Below, in pieces: positions 1 to 10,277 of a stretch of DNA of 64,000 nt. A model generated the notes under the pieces. It was not told where the DNA came from, made no database searches, and saw only the letters and a program-made list of their open reading frames with translations. The translations under genes and the position numbers were made by a program. Origin of the DNA: Deltaproteobacteria bacterium (lineage in GTDB: Bacteria > Myxococcota_A > Polyangia > Polyangiales > JADJMO01); NCBI GenBank assembly GCA_025363655.1, contig JANYDK010000121.1:1-64000 (forward strand), given 5' to 3'. Each line of letters starts with the position of its first letter. Within the stretch, counting starts at the first letter, position 1.

Positions 1-33
1 TCCTGGCACTTTCTTCGACTCCTTGCGCTCGAC

Positions 34-61
34 TTGACCATCTTTACCGTCGCTCGATACT
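34..61 (+). promoter_or_regulatory. possible sigma70-type promoter
   Basis: A -35-like TTGACC at 34-39 and a -10-like GATACT at 56-61 are separated by 16 bases. They point toward the FHA-domain gene, which starts about 100 bases downstream. The -35 matches the consensus at five of six positions and the -10 at four of six. No other gene lies between them. The assignment rests on sequence match alone. Confidence 0.4.
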
Positions 62-158
62 CTTTTCGAGTAACTCCCCCTTAGCCCGATCTCGGACCTC
101 GGATCCACCCGTCCGCACAGCGCTGCCTCCCTCCGCAAAGAGGGGGCGCACAAAGTCT

Positions 159-1136
159 TTGAACCCGATCACGATGCAAGATCAGTCACCGAAGGCGCCT
201 TCGCCCACGACCATGCGGCCGGGGAAGTCGTTTGTCCTTCGCTTCATCAGCGGGAAATACCAAGGCGGCGAGTTTCCGATCGTTCCCGAGAAGCAGATCA
301 TCGTCGGCCGCTCGAGCGACCTCGAGATGGTCCTCGTCGAGGACATGGTCAGCCGCAAGCACGCGAAGATTCAAATGCAGGCCGATCAGATCTGGATCGA
401 AGATCTCGGCTCGACGAACGGCACCTTCGTCAACGGTGAGAAGGTCAAGAAGGCGCGGCTGAAAGAGGGCGATCGCGTCCTCATCGGCACCAGCATCCTC
501 AAGGTCGTCGCCGCCGACTCGAACGCGCAGCCGCAAGGCGACGCCAAGGCCAACCTCGAGAACGTCGCCGCGGCTCGTCGCACCTCGCAGGTGCGCACCA
601 TGAGCGGCTCGCTCCAGGAAGTGCCGCTCCCCGACTTGCTCCAGCTCTTCGGCACTTCGAAGAAGAGCGGCGTCCTCGTGCTTCGCACCGAAGACGAAGT
701 CGGCAAAATCTATCTCCGCAAGGGCAACGTCTACTACGCCAGCGTCAACGACGGCGACGAAGTCCCTCCCGTGAAGAGCTGCTACCGCATGCTCACGTGG
801 GAGCAAGGCACGTTCGATCTCGACCCGCCCGACGAGCGCACGTTCCCCGACGAGGTCGATCTCACCGTCGCCGAAATCCTCATGGAGGGCATGCGGCAGC
901 TCGACGAGTTCAACCGACTCAAAGAGCAGCTCCCGCCGCTGACCCAGCGCCTCGCCATCTGCCAGCCGCTGATCCCGCCGCTCCGCGATCTCACGCCCGA
1001 CGACGTCGACGTGCTGCAGATGGTCCACAACTACGGAACCGTCGCCGCCGTCCTCAACAAGTCGATGGCGACCGATCTGCAGACCACCACCATCCTCCTC
1101 AAGCTCATCAAGTTGCAGTACATCGACAAGGCTTGA
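159..1136 (+). CDS. FHA domain / DUF4388 signalling protein
   Basis: The 325-residue product has two domains. An FHA phosphothreonine-binding domain at about 25-125 shows GRSSDLEMVL, SRKHAKI and GSTNGTFVNG, the usual binding-loop signatures. A DUF4388 (PATAN-like) domain at about 148-225 begins GSLQEVPLPDLLQLF and contains SGVLVLR and GNVYYASV. FHA domains read Ser/Thr-kinase output, and DUF4388 is common in myxobacterial and cyanobacterial signalling proteins. No membrane segment or signal peptide is visible, so it is probably cytoplasmic. The start is TTG at 159, 13 bases after AGAGGGGG; an in-frame ATG at 174 would remove only five residues. The partner kinase is unknown; a Ser/Thr kinase lies far downstream at 59295-60899. 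Confidence 0.85.
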   Translation: MNPITMQDQSPKAPSPTTMRPGKSFVLRFISGKYQGGEFPIVPEKQIIVGRSSDLEMVLVEDMVSRKHAKIQMQADQIWIEDLGSTNGTFVNGEKVKKARLKEGDRVLIGTSILKVVAADSNAQPQGDAKANLENVAAARRTSQVRTMSGSLQEVPLPDLLQLFGTSKKSGVLVLRTEDEVGKIYLRKGNVYYASVNDGDEVPPVKSCYRMLTWEQGTFDLDPPDERTFPDEVDLTVAEILMEGMRQLDEFNRLKEQLPPLTQRLAICQPLIPPLRDLTPDDVDVLQMVHNYGTVAAVLNKSMATDLQTTTILLKLIKLQYIDKA

Positions 1137-1268
1137 GCCGCGGCTGAGCCGTGCGTACGTGCGTGTAGGCTCCGTTCCTTCTGCACGACGAGTGTGAAGT
1201 AACGTGCGGTGCGCCTGGTCGTCGCGACACCTTCGGGAATTCGAAGGTATCGAGACAAACACCCTGCG

Positions 1269-3026
1269 ATGCGAACTCTTGTCCTCGGCGCCTGCGCCGC
1301 CTTGCTTCTCGGCGCGTGCAGCAGCGGATCTCCTGGGCCCGGCGACCAAGCGACCACATCGACCCCCGACTCGGGCCTCGATGCCGAAGTAGGAGCCGAT
1401 GCTCCCGACGACACCGGTCCGAGCGTCGTCCTCCCGCTCGATCCGGTGCCGTCGCCGAGCGAAGTGACGCCGTCGCTGACGCAGGCCGCGCTCAGTCCGA
1501 CGTCGGTGCTCACGCAACACAACGACGTCTCGCGCAGTGGCGCCAACCTCTTCGAGCACGCGCTCGACACCACGAGCGTCGCCAAGGGCACGTTCGGCCT
1601 TCTTTTCTCGCGTGATGTCGTCGGTCAGACGTACGCGCAACCACTCTACGTGCCGTCGCTCGACGTGCCGGGAAAGGGCGTGCTCGACGTCGTCCTCGTC
1701 GCCACCGAGCACAACGACGTCTATCTCTTCGAAGCCGACGATCCCGCGCTGACCGAGCCGCTCTGGCATGTGCACCTCGCCGAGCCGGTGCCGACGGAAG
1801 ATCTGCTCAGCTTCGGCTACTGCAGCGATCTCTCGCCGGAGATCGGCATCACCGCGACGCCGGTGATCGATCCGTCGACGGGCTTCGTCTACGTCGAGAC
1901 GAAAGAGAAGACCGCTGCCGGCGTCTATCGACACCAACTGCACGCGCTCGATCTGCGCACTGGGCTCGAGCGCGCGGGGAGCCCGGTGGAGATCGACGGC
2001 GCGGTCCCCGGCTATGGTGACGGCACCAACTCCGAAGGCAACATCGACTTCTCCCCGCTGCGCGAGCACGCGCGTTCGGGCCTTCTTCTCTCGCATGGGG
2101 TGATCTGGCTGGCCTTCGCCGGACACTGCGATGCGACGCCGTTCCACGGCTGGGTGATGGCCTACGACGCGGCGACGCTGAGGCAGGTCGGCATCTGGAA
2201 CGACACCGCCGACGGCGAAGACGGTGGCATCTGGATGGGCGGCGAAGGGCTCAGCGCCGAGCCTTCGGGTGACGTCTTCCTCGTCTCGGGCAACGGCAGC
2301 TTCGACGAGTCGAGCACGCCGATGGGGCTCGGCGACAGCTTCGTGCGGCTCCATCTCGGCACCGAGGGCATCGACGTCGCCGACTACTTCACGCCGTACA
2401 ACCAAGACATCCTCGACGTCGACGATCTCGATCTCGGCTCTTCCGGAGCGGTGCTCGTGCCGGGGACGCACCTCGTCGTCGGTGCTGGCAAAGAAGGTCG
2501 TCTCTACGTGATGGACCGCGACTCGATGGGTCATCACGAGAACGACGGCGACGATCAAATCGTCCAGAATTTCCAGGCAACACAGCTCGATCCGAAATAC
2601 GGGCACGCGCTCTTCGGATCGCCGGTCTTCTGGAACAAGCAGCTCTATCTCTGGGGCGTCGCCGACGTGCTTCGTGCGTATCCTTTCGACGGTGCCAAGT
2701 TCGCCGAGACGCCGAGCGCGACCGGGCCGAGCACCCTCACGCCTCCGATGCCCGGTGGCATCCTCTCGATCTCGGCCGATGGCGTGAAGCCCGGCACCGG
2801 CATCGTCTGGGCGTCGCATCCGAACACCGACGCTGGTCGCGCGACCTCATCGGGAGTGCTCCGCGCATTCGACGCCGCCGACGTCTCCCGCGAGTTGTGG
2901 AACAGCAACCTCGATCCGCTCGACGACGTCGGCACCTTTGCCAAGTTCACGCCGCCGACGGTGGCCAATGGTCACGTCTACCTCGCCACGTTCGGCGGAA
3001 AGCTCCGGGTCTACGGGCTCAAGTGA
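1269..3026 (+). CDS. PQQ-like beta-propeller lipoprotein
   Basis: The predicted 585-residue product starts with a lipoprotein signal, MRTLVLGACAALLLGAC, with a LLGAC lipobox and Ser at +2. Short blade-like repeats follow, such as YAQPLYVPSLDV, LVATEHNDVYLFEAD, GFVYVETKEKT and GRLYVMDRDS, matching PQQ/quinoprotein-like beta-propellers that usually bind ligands or act as scaffolds outside the membrane. No dehydrogenase active site is evident, so an enzymatic role is not supported. An in-frame GTG at 1209 would add 20 Arg-rich residues ahead of the signal peptide, so the ATG at 1269 is preferred. The gene stands alone between the FHA gene and the kinase. Its specific function is unknown. Confidence 0.75.
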   Translation: MRTLVLGACAALLLGACSSGSPGPGDQATTSTPDSGLDAEVGADAPDDTGPSVVLPLDPVPSPSEVTPSLTQAALSPTSVLTQHNDVSRSGANLFEHALDTTSVAKGTFGLLFSRDVVGQTYAQPLYVPSLDVPGKGVLDVVLVATEHNDVYLFEADDPALTEPLWHVHLAEPVPTEDLLSFGYCSDLSPEIGITATPVIDPSTGFVYVETKEKTAAGVYRHQLHALDLRTGLERAGSPVEIDGAVPGYGDGTNSEGNIDFSPLREHARSGLLLSHGVIWLAFAGHCDATPFHGWVMAYDAATLRQVGIWNDTADGEDGGIWMGGEGLSAEPSGDVFLVSGNGSFDESSTPMGLGDSFVRLHLGTEGIDVADYFTPYNQDILDVDDLDLGSSGAVLVPGTHLVVGAGKEGRLYVMDRDSMGHHENDGDDQIVQNFQATQLDPKYGHALFGSPVFWNKQLYLWGVADVLRAYPFDGAKFAETPSATGPSTLTPPMPGGILSISADGVKPGTGIVWASHPNTDAGRATSSGVLRAFDAADVSRELWNSNLDPLDDVGTFAKFTPPTVANGHVYLATFGGKLRVYGLK

Positions 3027-3129
3027 GCGCTCGGCCTCTGGAGCGTCGGGGCTGCTGTGCGGACATCCCCTACCCAAACCCCTGAAAATCGAGCCTCGCG
3101 GGGTGCGAGGTCGGCGACGACATCGTATC

Positions 3130-5343
3130 GTGCACGTGGTGTCAGTGGAGAACGACCGGAGCCTGCGAGCCTTCTTCGCAGCTTCGCCCGACGCGACGCT
3201 GGTGCTCGACGCCGACCTCGTCGTCGTCGAAGCGAACCGAGCCGCCGGTCAGTTCCTCGGGAGGACCAGCGACGAGCTCGCACAATGCTCGTTTCCTTCG
3301 CTCTTCCGTGACGACGAGCGTTCGAGCTGCGCCGAGCTGCTCCGCCGCGACGTCTCCGAGCACGTGACGCTGCGCGGGCTCCAGGCGAAGGGCGCGATCG
3401 TCGACGTCGAGGGGAGCGTCACCGTCGTCGGGACGTCTCGCGTCGTCGTGCTTCGCGAGGTCGTCGGCGACGTCGTGCGCGCGCTCCGTGCGGTCGCCGA
3501 GGTCTCGCCGCTGCTGCTTTTTCGGGTCGATCGACACGGCGTCGTCGTCTGGGCGCGCGGCGTGCTCGCGAAAAATGGCCTCGACGGCTGCACACTCGTC
3601 GGCCGTTCCGTGTTCGAGATCTTCGGGACGGCGCCCGTCCACCTCGCGGACGACAGCGTCGTCGACGCCGGTCGCGCGCTCCGTCGTGCGCTCCTCGGGG
3701 ATCCCTTCCTCGGACGCCTTCAGTTGCAAGCGCGAACCCTTCTCTTGCGTGCCATTCCCGTCGACGACGAGTCGGGCGAGACGCGCTCACTCGTCGTCCT
3801 CGCCGTCGACGAGACCGAGGGCGCGCTCGAGAGACAGCAGCTGAAGGCGAGCGAACAGCGCTTCCGGATGCTCGTCGAAGGGAGCGGCGAGGTCACCCTC
3901 GTCGTCGGTCGCGATCGCGCCATCGCCTACGCGTCGCCGGCCGTGCTCCAGATCCTCGGCTACTCGCCGGCCGAGTTGGTCGGCATGCCCGTCGCCGCGC
4001 TCGCCCATCCCGAATCGCAGCCGTCCGCGCATGAGGGTCTCGGCGCCCTCGTCGCCCAGGCCGCGCCGGTTCGTCGAGGCGAAGCTCGTCTGCGGCACAA
4101 ATCAGGCGGTCATCGCTCGCTCGATGCCACCGCTCGCGCGAGCGTCGATGGCGAGGTCGTCGTCCACCTGCGTGATCTCAGCGAGCAGCGTCAGCTCGAA
4201 GATCAGCTCCGTCGCGCCCAGAAAATGGAGGCCGTCGGTCGGCTCGCCGGTGGCATCGCGCACGACTTCAACAACATCCTCGCCGCCATCCAAGGCATCG
4301 CCGAGGTGTCGCTGGAAGAGCTCGCCGACGAAGATCCGCGGCGCGAAGATCTCTGGCAAATCCTCGAGGCGAGCAACCGCGCGACCTTGCTCACGCGTCA
4401 GCTCTTGGCGTTCGGCAGGCGGCAGATGCTCAACCCGCAGGTGGTCGATCCCGCCGAGCTCGTCGTCAACGTCCATCGCGTCTTCCATCGGCTCCTCGGC
4501 GCGGACATCGAGTTCGCCACCGTTCGCCCGGAAAATGCGCTCGCCGTGCGGGTCGACCCGGGGCAGCTCGAGCAAGTGATCGTCAACTTGATGGTCAACG
4601 CGCGCGACGCGATGCCAGGCGGCGGCAAGCTCACCATCGAGACCAGCGAGGTCACGCTCGACGACGACTTCGTTCGCTCGGTCGGCGATCTCAAGGCCGG
4701 CGTCTACGCGCGCATCACCATTCGCGACACCGGTACGGGAATGGACGAGGCGACGCGCGCCCACGTCTTCGAGCCGTTTTTCACGACGAAAGAGCTCGGT
4801 CGCGGCACCGGCCTCGGGCTCGCCACTGCGTTCGGCATCGTCCAGCAGAGCGGCGGTCACCTCGCGGTCGAGAGCGAGCCGGGCGAGGGCGCGACCTTCC
4901 ACATCTATCTCCCTCGCGACGAGAGCCGCGCGCCCTCGACGGCCCCGTCGACGCCTCTCTCGACCGTGCATCCGGGCACTGGCACCGTGCTCATCGCCGA
5001 GGACGAGCCCGTCTTGCGCGAGCTGGTCGCGCGCGTTCTACGGAAAATTGGCTACGAAGTGCTCGTCGCCGACGACGGACGGCAGGCGCTGCAAGTCGCT
5101 GCGTCCCACGCGGGGCCGATCGATCTACTTCTCACCGACGTGACGATGCCACGCCTCGGGGGCGTCGAGCTGGCGCAGGCGCTCTTGGCGGCTCGTCCGG
5201 AGGCCAGGGTGCTCTTCATGTCGGGTCACGCCGAACGCGCGCGTCTGCAGACGTCGCGCTTGGTCGGCGAGGTGCTGGAGAAGCCGTTCACGACGCGAGA
5301 GCTGCAGCGGGTCATTCGTCGCACGCTCGCGACGGCGACCTGA
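3130..5343 (+). CDS. hybrid sensor histidine kinase/response regulator with PAS domains
   Basis: This 737-residue soluble kinase has a PAS-like N-terminal domain (about 8-65), a second PAS-like stretch (about 120-230) and a clear PAS at about 240-355 (YASPAVLQILGYSPAELVG). Next come a HisKA domain with phospho-His at about 378 (GGIAHDFNNIL), a HATPase domain (N box VNARDAMPGGG, GTGMDEAT, GTGLGLATAFG), and a receiver with Asp at about 670 (LLLTDVTMPRLGG). The HisKA/HATPase type (HDFNN) often feeds its own receiver or a separate one. No transmembrane helix is visible. The start is GTG 3130; GTGs at 3136, 3139 and 3145 are alternatives. The open frame continues upstream inside the previous gene, but there it is a shadow. 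The output partner could be the sigma54 regulators nearby; this is inference. Confidence 0.9.
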   Translation: MHVVSVENDRSLRAFFAASPDATLVLDADLVVVEANRAAGQFLGRTSDELAQCSFPSLFRDDERSSCAELLRRDVSEHVTLRGLQAKGAIVDVEGSVTVVGTSRVVVLREVVGDVVRALRAVAEVSPLLLFRVDRHGVVVWARGVLAKNGLDGCTLVGRSVFEIFGTAPVHLADDSVVDAGRALRRALLGDPFLGRLQLQARTLLLRAIPVDDESGETRSLVVLAVDETEGALERQQLKASEQRFRMLVEGSGEVTLVVGRDRAIAYASPAVLQILGYSPAELVGMPVAALAHPESQPSAHEGLGALVAQAAPVRRGEARLRHKSGGHRSLDATARASVDGEVVVHLRDLSEQRQLEDQLRRAQKMEAVGRLAGGIAHDFNNILAAIQGIAEVSLEELADEDPRREDLWQILEASNRATLLTRQLLAFGRRQMLNPQVVDPAELVVNVHRVFHRLLGADIEFATVRPENALAVRVDPGQLEQVIVNLMVNARDAMPGGGKLTIETSEVTLDDDFVRSVGDLKAGVYARITIRDTGTGMDEATRAHVFEPFFTTKELGRGTGLGLATAFGIVQQSGGHLAVESEPGEGATFHIYLPRDESRAPSTAPSTPLSTVHPGTGTVLIAEDEPVLRELVARVLRKIGYEVLVADDGRQALQVAASHAGPIDLLLTDVTMPRLGGVELAQALLAARPEARVLFMSGHAERARLQTSRLVGEVLEKPFTTRELQRVIRRTLATAT

Positions 5344-5371
5344 CCACCGTCTCCGGGGGCCCTGCTCTCCG

Positions 5372-6850
5372 TCACGACTCGCGTTTGCGTCGCAGCGTAT
5401 TGCGCCCGATTTCCAGGGTCTCGGCGGCCCGTGTGAGGTTGCCGTCGTGCGCGGCGATGGTCGCGTCGACGTAGCGTCGCTCGGCTTCGGCGAGCGAGAG
5501 CCCGAGCGGAAGTCGGACGTCGCTCACGTTGCCAGGTGCGCCGCCGCCGGCGATGAGCCCGAGGTGCTCCGGCGCCAACACTTCGCCGGGCGCGAGGACG
5601 ACCGCGCGTTCGATTGCGTGCTCGAGCTCGCGCACGTTCCCTGGCCACGGATGCGAAAGGAGCGCCGCGAGCGCGTCCTTCCCAAGCGTGCGCCCAGGGC
5701 GTTGGTGTCTTCGCCCGTAGAGATCGAGGAAGTGTCGCGCGAGCACCACCACCTCGTCGCCACCCCGCGCGCGCAGCGGTGGAATGGCGATTTCGACGAC
5801 CCGGAGCCGGTAGAACAAGTCCTCGCGAAAGGCGCCGGCGCGTACGAGCGCGTGGAGATCGCGGTGCGTCGCGGCGAGGAGACGGACGTCGCTCTTGAGC
5901 GTCGTGCGCCCGCCGATGCGCTCGAAGGTGCGGTCTTGGAGGAAACGCAGCAGCTTGGCCTGCGCCGACGGTGGCAGCTCGCCGATCTCGTCGAGGAAGA
6001 GCGTGCCTCCTTCGGCGAGCTCGACCTTGCCGACGACGCGACGATCGGCGCCGGTGTACGCGCCCTTCTCGTGACCGAAGAGCTCGGCCTCGACGAGCGA
6101 GAGCGGCAGCGTCGTGCAATCGACGGTGACCATCGGCTCTTCGCGTCGCTTCGAGTTGGCGTGGATCGCGCGAGCAAAGAGTCCTTTGCCGACGCCGGTC
6201 TCCCCGGTGAGGAGCACCGTCGCGTCGGTGGCCGCCGCACGACCGATGAGCGTGTAGACCTCGCGCAGTGCAGGGCTCGGACCGACGATGTGGTTGATCG
6301 GACCGCGCACCGTGACGCCCCGACCTTCAGGACGTGCAGCGCGCAGCGTGGTCGCGTCGAGCGCCTGCGCCACCTGCGCTGCGAGCGCGAGGAGGAAGGC
6401 CTCGTCTTCCTCGTCGAAGGGACCGCTGTGCTTGTTGAGCACTTGCACGACCCCGCGGATGGCGCGCGCGTCACGAATCGGCGCGACGAGCATCGTCTGC
6501 GTGACGTACCCCGTCGCCGCGTCGACGCCTGGATAGAAGCGCGGCTCGCGCGCCGCGTCTTTGACGTTGAGGACGACGCCCGTCTCGGCGACGTGCCCGG
6601 CCACGCCTTGCCCGACCGGCAGACGAATCTCCTCGATTTCAGGCAGATCGGCGACGCGCGAACGGAGCTCACCGCTCTCGGCGTCGACCAGATAGACCGT
6701 CGCGCGATCGGCGGCGAGCGCACGTGCGATGCGACGACCAAGGGCTTCGAGCAGGCCATCGAGCTCGATTTCGCGCGCCAGGAGCGCACCGAGATCGAGC
6801 AAGAGCGACAGGCGCTGATCGCGCGGAGGCACGACCTGCGACTCTATCAC
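5372..6850 (-). CDS. GAF-domain sigma54-dependent transcriptional activator
   Basis: The 492-residue product has an N-terminal GAF domain (about 15-165), a sigma54-interacting AAA+ domain and a C-terminal Fis-type helix-turn-helix. The AAA+ region shows Walker [16 protein letters not shown] (a variant of the sigma54-contacting GAFTGA loop) and Walker [14 protein letters not shown]. The HTH is in the last 40 residues ([19 protein letters not shown]). A GAF input suggests direct small-molecule or redox sensing. A GTG start at 6850 overlaps the stop of the upstream hydrolase gene in a GTGA motif, which argues for translational coupling; a GTG at 6877 would add nine residues. The paired hydrolase may supply or remove the sensed ligand, which is speculation. 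Confidence 0.88.
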   Translation of the reverse strand: MIESQVVPPRDQRLSLLLDLGALLAREIELDGLLEALGRRIARALAADRATVYLVDAESGELRSRVADLPEIEEIRLPVGQGVAGHVAETGVVLNVKDAAREPRFYPGVDAATGYVTQTMLVAPIRDARAIRGVVQVLNKHSGPFDEEDEAFLLALAAQVAQALDATTLRAARPEGRGVTVRGPINHIVGPSPALREVYTLIGRAAATDATVLLTGETGVGKGLFARAIHANSKRREEPMVTVDCTTLPLSLVEAELFGHEKGAYTGADRRVVGKVELAEGGTLFLDEIGELPPSAQAKLLRFLQDRTFERIGGRTTLKSDVRLLAATHRDLHALVRAGAFREDLFYRLRVVEIAIPPLRARGGDEVVVLARHFLDLYGRRHQRPGRTLGKDALAALLSHPWPGNVRELEHAIERAVVLAPGEVLAPEHLGLIAGGGAPGNVSDVRLPLGLSLAEAERRYVDATIAAHDGNLTRAAETLEIGRNTLRRKRES

Positions 6851-7701
6851 GCGGCCACGGACGCTCCGGGGCCGCACTGCAACACGAGACCTTCACGCGC
6901 CGCGACGACGTCGGGGAAGAGCTCGGCCGCCTTCGCCTCGATCGCCCGCACGCCCTCGTCGGTGCGCGTCGGATCGTGATGAAAGAGCACCAGCCGATCG
7001 ACGCCCGCCGCCTTCGCCAGCTCGACACCCGCCGCATACGTCGAGTGTCCCCACCCGACCCGACTCGGTCCGCGCTCGCCCGCATACTCCTCGGGGAGAT
7101 ACTGCGCGTCGTAGATGAGCACGTCCGCACCTTGCGCGAGGGCGAGGAGACGACGATCGACGCACGCATAGTGCTCGGTGTCGGTCGCGTAGACGATCGA
7201 GCGGCCACCGTGATCGATCCGATACGCGTGCACCGCATCGGGATGGTTCAACCGGACGGCAGTCACGCGCGCCTCGCCGATCTCGATCGTCTGCCGATCG
7301 CGAAGCTCCTGAAAGGACATCGCCGCCGGCACGTCGCGCAAATCGACCGGGAAAACAGGCGCGCTCATCTGCCGACGCAGCGTCTCCGCGAGCGGCGTCC
7401 CGTTGGCACCGGAGATCATCCGCAGCCGCGTGTTCGGCACGTAGAGCGGGGCGAAGAACGGAATCCCTTGGATGTGATCCCAATGCACGTGCGAGAGGAG
7501 CACCGTCGCCTCCACCCCGCTCGGATTCTTCTCCGCCAACATCGCGTGCCCGAGCCCGCGCAGCCCGGTCCCCGCATCGAGCACCAGCCGCGTCTCCCCT
7601 GCACGCACCTCGACACAAGACGTGTTCCCCCCGAACTCCACCGTGTCCGGCCCCGGCGAAGCAATCGACCCCCGCACCCCAAAGAATCGAATCTCGAGCA
7701 T
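6847..7701 (-). CDS. metallo-beta-lactamase fold hydrolase
   Basis: The 284-residue product begins MLEIRFFGVRGSIASPG, typical of the cyclic-nucleotide phosphodiesterase/RNase Z-like branch of the metallo-beta-lactamase superfamily. It carries the metal-binding HxHxDH motif as SHVHWDHIQG, then further candidate ligands (YATDTEHY, a late FHHDPTRTD). The substrate cannot be read from sequence. The ATG at 7701 is preceded by GAGGAGG at good spacing; the longer open frame upstream encodes an Arg/Ser-rich shadow. The gene overlaps the sigma54 activator by four bases, so the two are probably one operon. A phosphodiesterase controlling the activator's GAF ligand is one possible link. Confidence 0.85.
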   Translation of the reverse strand: MLEIRFFGVRGSIASPGPDTVEFGGNTSCVEVRAGETRLVLDAGTGLRGLGHAMLAEKNPSGVEATVLLSHVHWDHIQGIPFFAPLYVPNTRLRMISGANGTPLAETLRRQMSAPVFPVDLRDVPAAMSFQELRDRQTIEIGEARVTAVRLNHPDAVHAYRIDHGGRSIVYATDTEHYACVDRRLLALAQGADVLIYDAQYLPEEYAGERGPSRVGWGHSTYAAGVELAKAAGVDRLVLFHHDPTRTDEGVRAIEAKAAELFPDVVAAREGLVLQCGPGASVAA

Positions 7702-7874
7702 GTTGAGCGCCCTCCTCGGAGGGACGAGAGAGCAGCTCGCGTGCCGAGAGAGATCAGCGGAAAAACAAGGGTCCGGGCGAGAGCTCGACGGTCGATATTG
7801 GCGCGCTGCCGATCGAAGACGGCTCGCCCGCGCCCGCGCCATGCGCCTGCGCCCGCACCCGCAGTTACAACCGC

Positions 7875-7902
7875 TTGTCCCTGCTCCAAATTGGTGTATC
7901 TA
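7875..7902 (+). promoter_or_regulatory. possible promoter of tRNA-Ser
   Basis: TTGTCC (7875-7880) and TATCTA (7897-7902) are separated by 16 bases and end 28 bases before the mature tRNA. The stretch is less GC-rich than its flanks. Supported only by position and partial consensus match. Confidence 0.35.
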
Positions 7903-7930
7903 TGCGCCTCCCTCGCCCGAGGGAGGCCTT

Positions 7931-8018
7931 GGAGAGGTGACCGAGAGGCCGAAGGTACCCGCTTGCTAAGCGGGCGTTCCCTTAACCGGAACCGCGGGTT
8001 CGAATCCCGCCCTCTCCG
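7931..8018 (+). tRNA. serT-like: tRNA-Ser(GCT)
   Basis: The seven-base acceptor stem GGAGAGG (7931-7937) pairs perfectly with CCTCTCC (8011-8017), and the discriminator is G at 8018. The anticodon loop TTGCTAA, closed by CCCGC/GCGGG, gives anticodon GCT for AGC/AGT serine codons. A long variable arm, as expected for a class II tRNA, precedes a T arm GCGGG-TTCGAAT-CCCGC. The 3' CCA is not encoded, so it must be added after transcription. Confidence 0.96.
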
Positions 8019-8189
8019 CAAATTCAGTCGTCGTGATGCTTCTCGCTTCGGCCGGGTTGCCGAAGCTTCGGTCCGTTCGCCGCATTCGAGGCGGAGGGTG
8101 CTTCGGGGGGCCGCGGCATCGGTGCAAATTCCCTGGAAATCGCATTCCGTGGGATTCGGCATTTCAGCACCAGCGCAAATCACTAAGCT

Positions 8190-8205
8190 TGGCGCCCCCG
8201 CCGCA
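8190..8205 (+). promoter_or_regulatory. weak candidate sigma54 (-24/-12) promoter
   Basis: TGGCGC beginning at 8190 and GCA ending at 8205 place a GG and a GC exactly ten bases apart, as required for -24/-12 promoters. The TT before the -12 GC is replaced by CC, so the match is partial. It lies about 40 bases before an NtrC-type regulator gene. The region is GC-rich, so chance occurrence is quite possible. Confidence 0.22.
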
Positions 8206-8244
8206 CCTGCGGGCATCGTACGAAACCGGGGGGGCTCGAACGTC

Positions 8245-9585
<1,341 letters not shown>

Positions 9586-9607
9586 CGGTCGGCGGGCTCT
9601 CCGCGAG

Positions 9608-10204
9608 TCAAATCCCCGCCGGGCACGCGTGCGGACCGGGGACGTCGATCAACAGCTCGCTGCTGACGCCGCTCGACCACTTGCCATTGAGGCGGACGCG
9701 GACGCGGCCCGTCTGTTCGTCGAGGTCGAGGATGGTCGCCTCGCCGGAGACCGTCTCCTCGTCGGCGAGTGCGCGACCGTCGTTCGAGTTCACGCGGATG
9801 GCGCGGGCGGTGACCCAGCCCGCGTCCTCGTCGAGAGCACGCTGACGGGTGACGAGCGGAAGGTGCGCGCCGGGCTTGGCGCCGTGGAGACGAAGCTCGA
9901 TCGCCGTTCCCGCGATGCCAGCGTGCTCGGTGGTGGCGATGCGAGGAACCGCGCACGACGCCGGCTCGGTGTGGAACGCGACGACGGTGAGCTCGCCATC
10001 GCCCCAGTGGCGGACGCTGACGTCTGTCGGGGAGAGGCAGACGGCGCCGCCGCAGACCTCGGTTTTGGTGGTGGCGGCCGAGACGTCGTCGCTGAGCCCG
10101 TCGACGTTGGCGACGCAGCCGGTGCTGAAGACCGAGACGCAGAGCCCGGCGAAGAGGACGAAGAGAGTGGGAAATGCCCAATGGGGAGTAAAACTGAAGG
10201 ACAT
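9608..10204 (-). CDS. secreted lipoprotein of unknown function
   Basis: The 198-residue product has a signal peptide with lipobox-like FSTGC (MSFSFTPHWAFPTLFVLFAG, then SVFSTGC). The mature part contains two cysteines near each other (VCGGAVCLSP), a third in PASCAVPR and one near the C-terminus (HACPAG), so disulfides are likely. No family is recognised. The ATG at 10204 is chosen because GGAGG sits six bases upstream. The gene is preceded by a palindromic promoter region (10218-10277), so it is probably regulated separately from the genes upstream on the same strand. Confidence 0.72.
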   Translation of the reverse strand: MSFSFTPHWAFPTLFVLFAGLCVSVFSTGCVANVDGLSDDVSAATTKTEVCGGAVCLSPTDVSVRHWGDGELTVVAFHTEPASCAVPRIATTEHAGIAGTAIELRLHGAKPGAHLPLVTRQRALDEDAGWVTARAIRVNSNDGRALADEETVSGEATILDLDEQTGRVRVRLNGKWSSGVSSELLIDVPGPHACPAGI

Positions 10205-10217
10205 GCGGAGCCTCCGA

Positions 10218-10277
10218 TGACGCATAAAATGGACACGATAACGCATCGTGTCAACACATCGAATGTGCGATGCGTCA
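10218..10277 (-). promoter_or_regulatory. promoter overlapped by nested inverted repeats (probable operator)
   Basis: On the minus strand a perfect -35 box TTGACA (10249-10254) is followed after 17 bases by CATTTT (10226-10231). The spacer is covered by a perfect inverted repeat, GACACGAT-N5-ATCGTGTC (10232-10252), that reaches into the -35 box. Two more inverted repeats lie around it: CACAT-N3-ATGTG (10255-10267) and an outer pair TGACGCAT/ATGCGTCA (10218-10225 and 10270-10277). This layout is typical of a repressor operator that blocks RNA polymerase. The regulator is not identifiable. Transcription would start near 10219, giving a short leader for the lipoprotein gene at 10204. Confidence 0.6.

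Noticed and set aside
186-2819. 877-codon open frame on the minus strand
   Set aside because: It is antisense to the FHA and PQQ-propeller genes, is rich in Arg/Asp/Glu/Val with no recognisable motif, and arises from the GC-rich third positions of the true genes.
6724-8244. Long upstream extension of the NtrC-type gene through the tRNA
   Set aside because: It crosses the tRNA-Ser gene and the hydrolase gene on the other strand; the receiver domain begins exactly at ATG 8245.
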